Source: Leishmania infantum JPCM5 (taxonomy: Eukaryota; Euglenozoa; Kinetoplastea; Trypanosomatida; Trypanosomatidae). Taken from it: 64,000 nucleotides of DNA. Positions 62,210 through 64,000 of this stretch are shown here, in pieces. The stretch lies in NCBI RefSeq assembly GCF_000002875.2, contig NC_009416.2, forward strand, positions 565,501-629,500. The letters are read 5' to 3'. Position numbers and translations under genes: made by a program. The notes beneath the pieces are model-generated. The model had not been told where the DNA came from. It saw only the letters and a list, made by a program, of their open reading frames with translations, and did no database searches. Position 1 is the first letter of the stretch; each line of letters begins with the position of its first letter.

Positions 62210-64000
62210 CTACCGAGCTGATTCTCGGCCAAGGTGAGAGGGAAGGTAGAACAACTGTCCCGAAAGCGGCATCGACCTCCATGCCGCCCACGTCTTTGCC
62301 GCGGCCTCGACGCCTGGGATGTTTTGGGTGAAGAGCAGCGAGGGCCTGTGCACCGATATCATCCGCGGAGAGAGATTCACAATGCGCAGGTGCTCGAACT
62401 TGCGCACGCGACTCGATGCGACGTAAACGAGGTGGTCACACGGAAACATATCGCCGGCGTCAAAGAGCACGGCATGGTCCAGCGTAACGCCTTGGACTTT
62501 GTGCACGGTAAACGCGTAGGCCGGTGTCAACGGGATGCAGGCAGCATCCACGGTGAAGCACCAGTCCTGCTTCGTGATCGAAATCGGCAGCGTGATCCAA
62601 GGAATCGCGACATCTTTGCCGTCTGCGTCCATCCGCACTACAGGCACCTGCACAGCGCTTGCGGCGCCGCCCGGTCCGTTCCCTGTGGAATACACGGCGA
62701 CACGCTCTAGCAGGTTTGCCGGAGTCGCACGCGCCTTCATCTCCTCCGGCAACAGACCCTTACACGCCGAGAACGATCGAAACCCAACCACCCTGCCAAG
62801 AGAGCCGTTCACATACTGAAGCGTCAAGTTGCGTAGCAGCATCACACGACACCCGACTTTCAGCAGCTTATCCTGGAGCACGGTATCCTTTCGGATAGCC
62901 TGGCGCAAGCTCTCCTGCATAAACGGTTGCAGCCGACGCGTTAGCTGCCGCGCATCCACAGCTTCCACACGCACGAGTTCTCGCGGAAACATAGCACCCA
63001 GTGGCTGCAGGCGAGCGACTGCACGTGCGTACTCCTGAGCGCCATTGAGGTTCCCCGACGTGGCCTTGCCGTTTCGGGCGCTGGGGACTCCAGACCACAT
63101 CTCCAGAACGTTCTTCACAGTGCATCGTCGGTCCTCTGCGATGCAGTGAGTTGCGCCACTGCAGCGCACACACACGGCAGACAAGGATGTGGAGTACGAG
63201 AGCGGTGAGGGGAGGCCGTAGACCTGCACGGAGCCGCGAGGAAAGAGGCAAACCTCCTCCAGGTTACGAGCGACGCCAATCGCCTCCATGTCCCGTAGTC
63301 GCCCTCGCTGCTTGAGCGCACTTCTAGCACTTCCAGTAGGGGAACAGAAACGATAGTGCACAAGCAGTGCGGCTCCCCACTGGCCGCCGTCGTCGGCATC
63401 TTCTTGTCTCTGCCCTGTTGTAGTACCAAAGGTAGGCGGGCGCATCGCCTCTGTCATGGTGAGCTGCGTTGGAAAAAGTCGCTCCTCTCCCTCCAGCTCC
63501 AACATCTTGCGGTCGTTGTAGTTCTTGACAGCCCCCTTGGTCGGTAAAAGGCGCACGGCATCCTCGACCGCCGCGTTCAGAAAACCGGAGCGCGACAGTC
63601 GATAGGGAAGCCTGCCCTGCCGCAGGCGATTCAAGTCGGCGGCGAACCGTTGATCCTGCTGGCGCTGTGGTTCTCGAAGCTGCACATGAAGGAGATAGTG
63701 AGTGAAGCACCAGCTCTCAAACATGGGCTTGTCATAGTACCACAGGTCGCAGCGGCGGCCCTTCCCGGCGCTACAATGAGAAGCACGGGAGACTCGTTTC
63801 CTTTTGCTGTGTTTGGCAGCCGATGCGCTCTCTACCTCAGACGCGGCCGCGTCGACGGCGGTGCGGCACGACTTCTCTGCCGCCTCAACGGGGATCGTGG
63901 CCTCGTCTGCGGACGGCTGCGCATCGTCGCTCTCAGGACTGACGCACTGGCAGACGATGCAGTCGTCGTCTTTGTTGGGCCTTCCGTCACCAACTTGACG
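62210..64000 (-). CDS. PIF1-family DNA helicase, C-terminal part (5' end beyond right edge)
   Basis: The frame is open from the right edge to the stop at 62210, giving 596 visible codons; the true start lies outside. The visible part matches the second half of PIF1 helicases. Landmarks are DQRFAADLNRLRQGRLP (family: F...LN.IR.G), LLPTKGAVKNYNDRKMLEL (motif IV region), LKVGCRVMLLRNLTLQYVNGS followed by LGRVVGF, TPAYAFTVHKVQGVTLDHAV (motif V) and LVYVASSRVRKFEHLRIV (motif VI). Walker A and B lie beyond the edge or upstream and cannot be checked. A Cys-rich, acidic and then basic segment (C-x2-C-x-C near 63950-63965; basic KHSKRKRVSR at about 63780-63815) sits between motifs III and IV as a probable insert. 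Trypanosomatids have several PIF1 paralogues, most mitochondrial and some nuclear; which one this is cannot be told here. Confidence 0.87.
   Translation of the reverse strand, partial: RQVGDGRPNKDDDCIVCQCVSPESDDAQPSADEATIPVEAAEKSCRTAVDAAASEVESASAAKHSKRKRVSRASHCSAGKGRRCDLWYYDKPMFESWCFTHYLLHVQLREPQRQQDQRFAADLNRLRQGRLPYRLSRSGFLNAAVEDAVRLLPTKGAVKNYNDRKMLELEGEERLFPTQLTMTEAMRPPTFGTTTGQRQEDADDGGQWGAALLVHYRFCSPTGSARSALKQRGRLRDMEAIGVARNLEEVCLFPRGSVQVYGLPSPLSYSTSLSAVCVRCSGATHCIAEDRRCTVKNVLEMWSGVPSARNGKATSGNLNGAQEYARAVARLQPLGAMFPRELVRVEAVDARQLTRRLQPFMQESLRQAIRKDTVLQDKLLKVGCRVMLLRNLTLQYVNGSLGRVVGFRSFSACKGLLPEEMKARATPANLLERVAVYSTGNGPGGAASAVQVPVVRMDADGKDVAIPWITLPISITKQDWCFTVDAACIPLTPAYAFTVHKVQGVTLDHAVLFDAGDMFPCDHLVYVASSRVRKFEHLRIVNLSPRMISVHRPSLLFTQNIPGVEAAAKTWAAWRSMPLSGQLFYLPSHLGRESAR

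Noticed and set aside
1..64000. tRNA, rRNA or strand-switch region
   Set aside because: I looked for B-box-like GGTTCGANNCC with matching acceptor stems and for a change in gene orientation; none was convincing, though a covariance-model scan would be needed for certainty.

Overview
The window is nuclear DNA of a trypanosomatid, very probably Leishmania or a close relative. The evidence is that every recognisable gene is intronless and on the minus strand. Genes are separated by 0.7-4 kb of low-complexity, homopolymer- and microsatellite-rich DNA. Start codons sit just downstream of polypyrimidine-AG trans-splice acceptors, and third codon positions are GC-rich. The whole 64 kb therefore reads as part of one polycistronic unit transcribed from right to left; no strand switch, tRNA or rRNA gene was seen. 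From memory, ATR and phosphomannose isomerase lie close together on Leishmania chromosome 32, which fits, but this was not checked.

Layout in transcription order (right to left): a PIF1-family helicase cut by the right edge; phosphomannose isomerase (PMI); an ArfGAP protein with a long disordered tail; a CLU-domain protein with an SH3-like N-terminus and a Cys-rich module; a PSP1 C-terminal-domain protein; a 4 kb gene-poor stretch; two tandem RppH-like Nudix paralogues; a single-pass membrane protein; a YqaJ/lambda-exonuclease-like nuclease; an unknown 259-residue protein; repeat copy 2; an FtsH-type mitochondrial AAA protease; a doublecortin-domain protein; a Fyv7/TAP26-like ribosome biogenesis protein; repeat copy 1; a candidate 69-residue membrane protein; a mitochondrial-type protein of 657 residues; IFT54; the giant checkpoint kinase ATR (3211 residues); two small unknown proteins; and a Pro-Pro-Gly-repeat protein that runs off the left edge.

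The genes do not form a functional operon, as is usual for trypanosomatids. Themes represented are genome maintenance (ATR, PIF1-like, YqaJ nuclease), flagellum and microtubules (IFT54, doublecortin), mitochondrion (FtsH-type protease, CLU-type protein, the 657-residue protein), RNA metabolism (Nudix pair, PSP1, Fyv7-like) and sugar activation (PMI).

The two strongest observations are as follows. (1) The upstream Nudix paralogue ends at a TGA, but the same frame continues for 58 codons. The first 46 of these align without gaps (22 identities by eye) to the C-terminal tail of its neighbour, which implies a recent nonsense change or stop-codon readthrough. (2) Two intergenic repeats of about 530 bp, identical except for one TCC unit, lie in direct orientation 9444 bp apart. 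They flank three genes, a configuration that in Leishmania can generate circular amplicons. Coordinates and translations were worked out by eye; no database search was possible.
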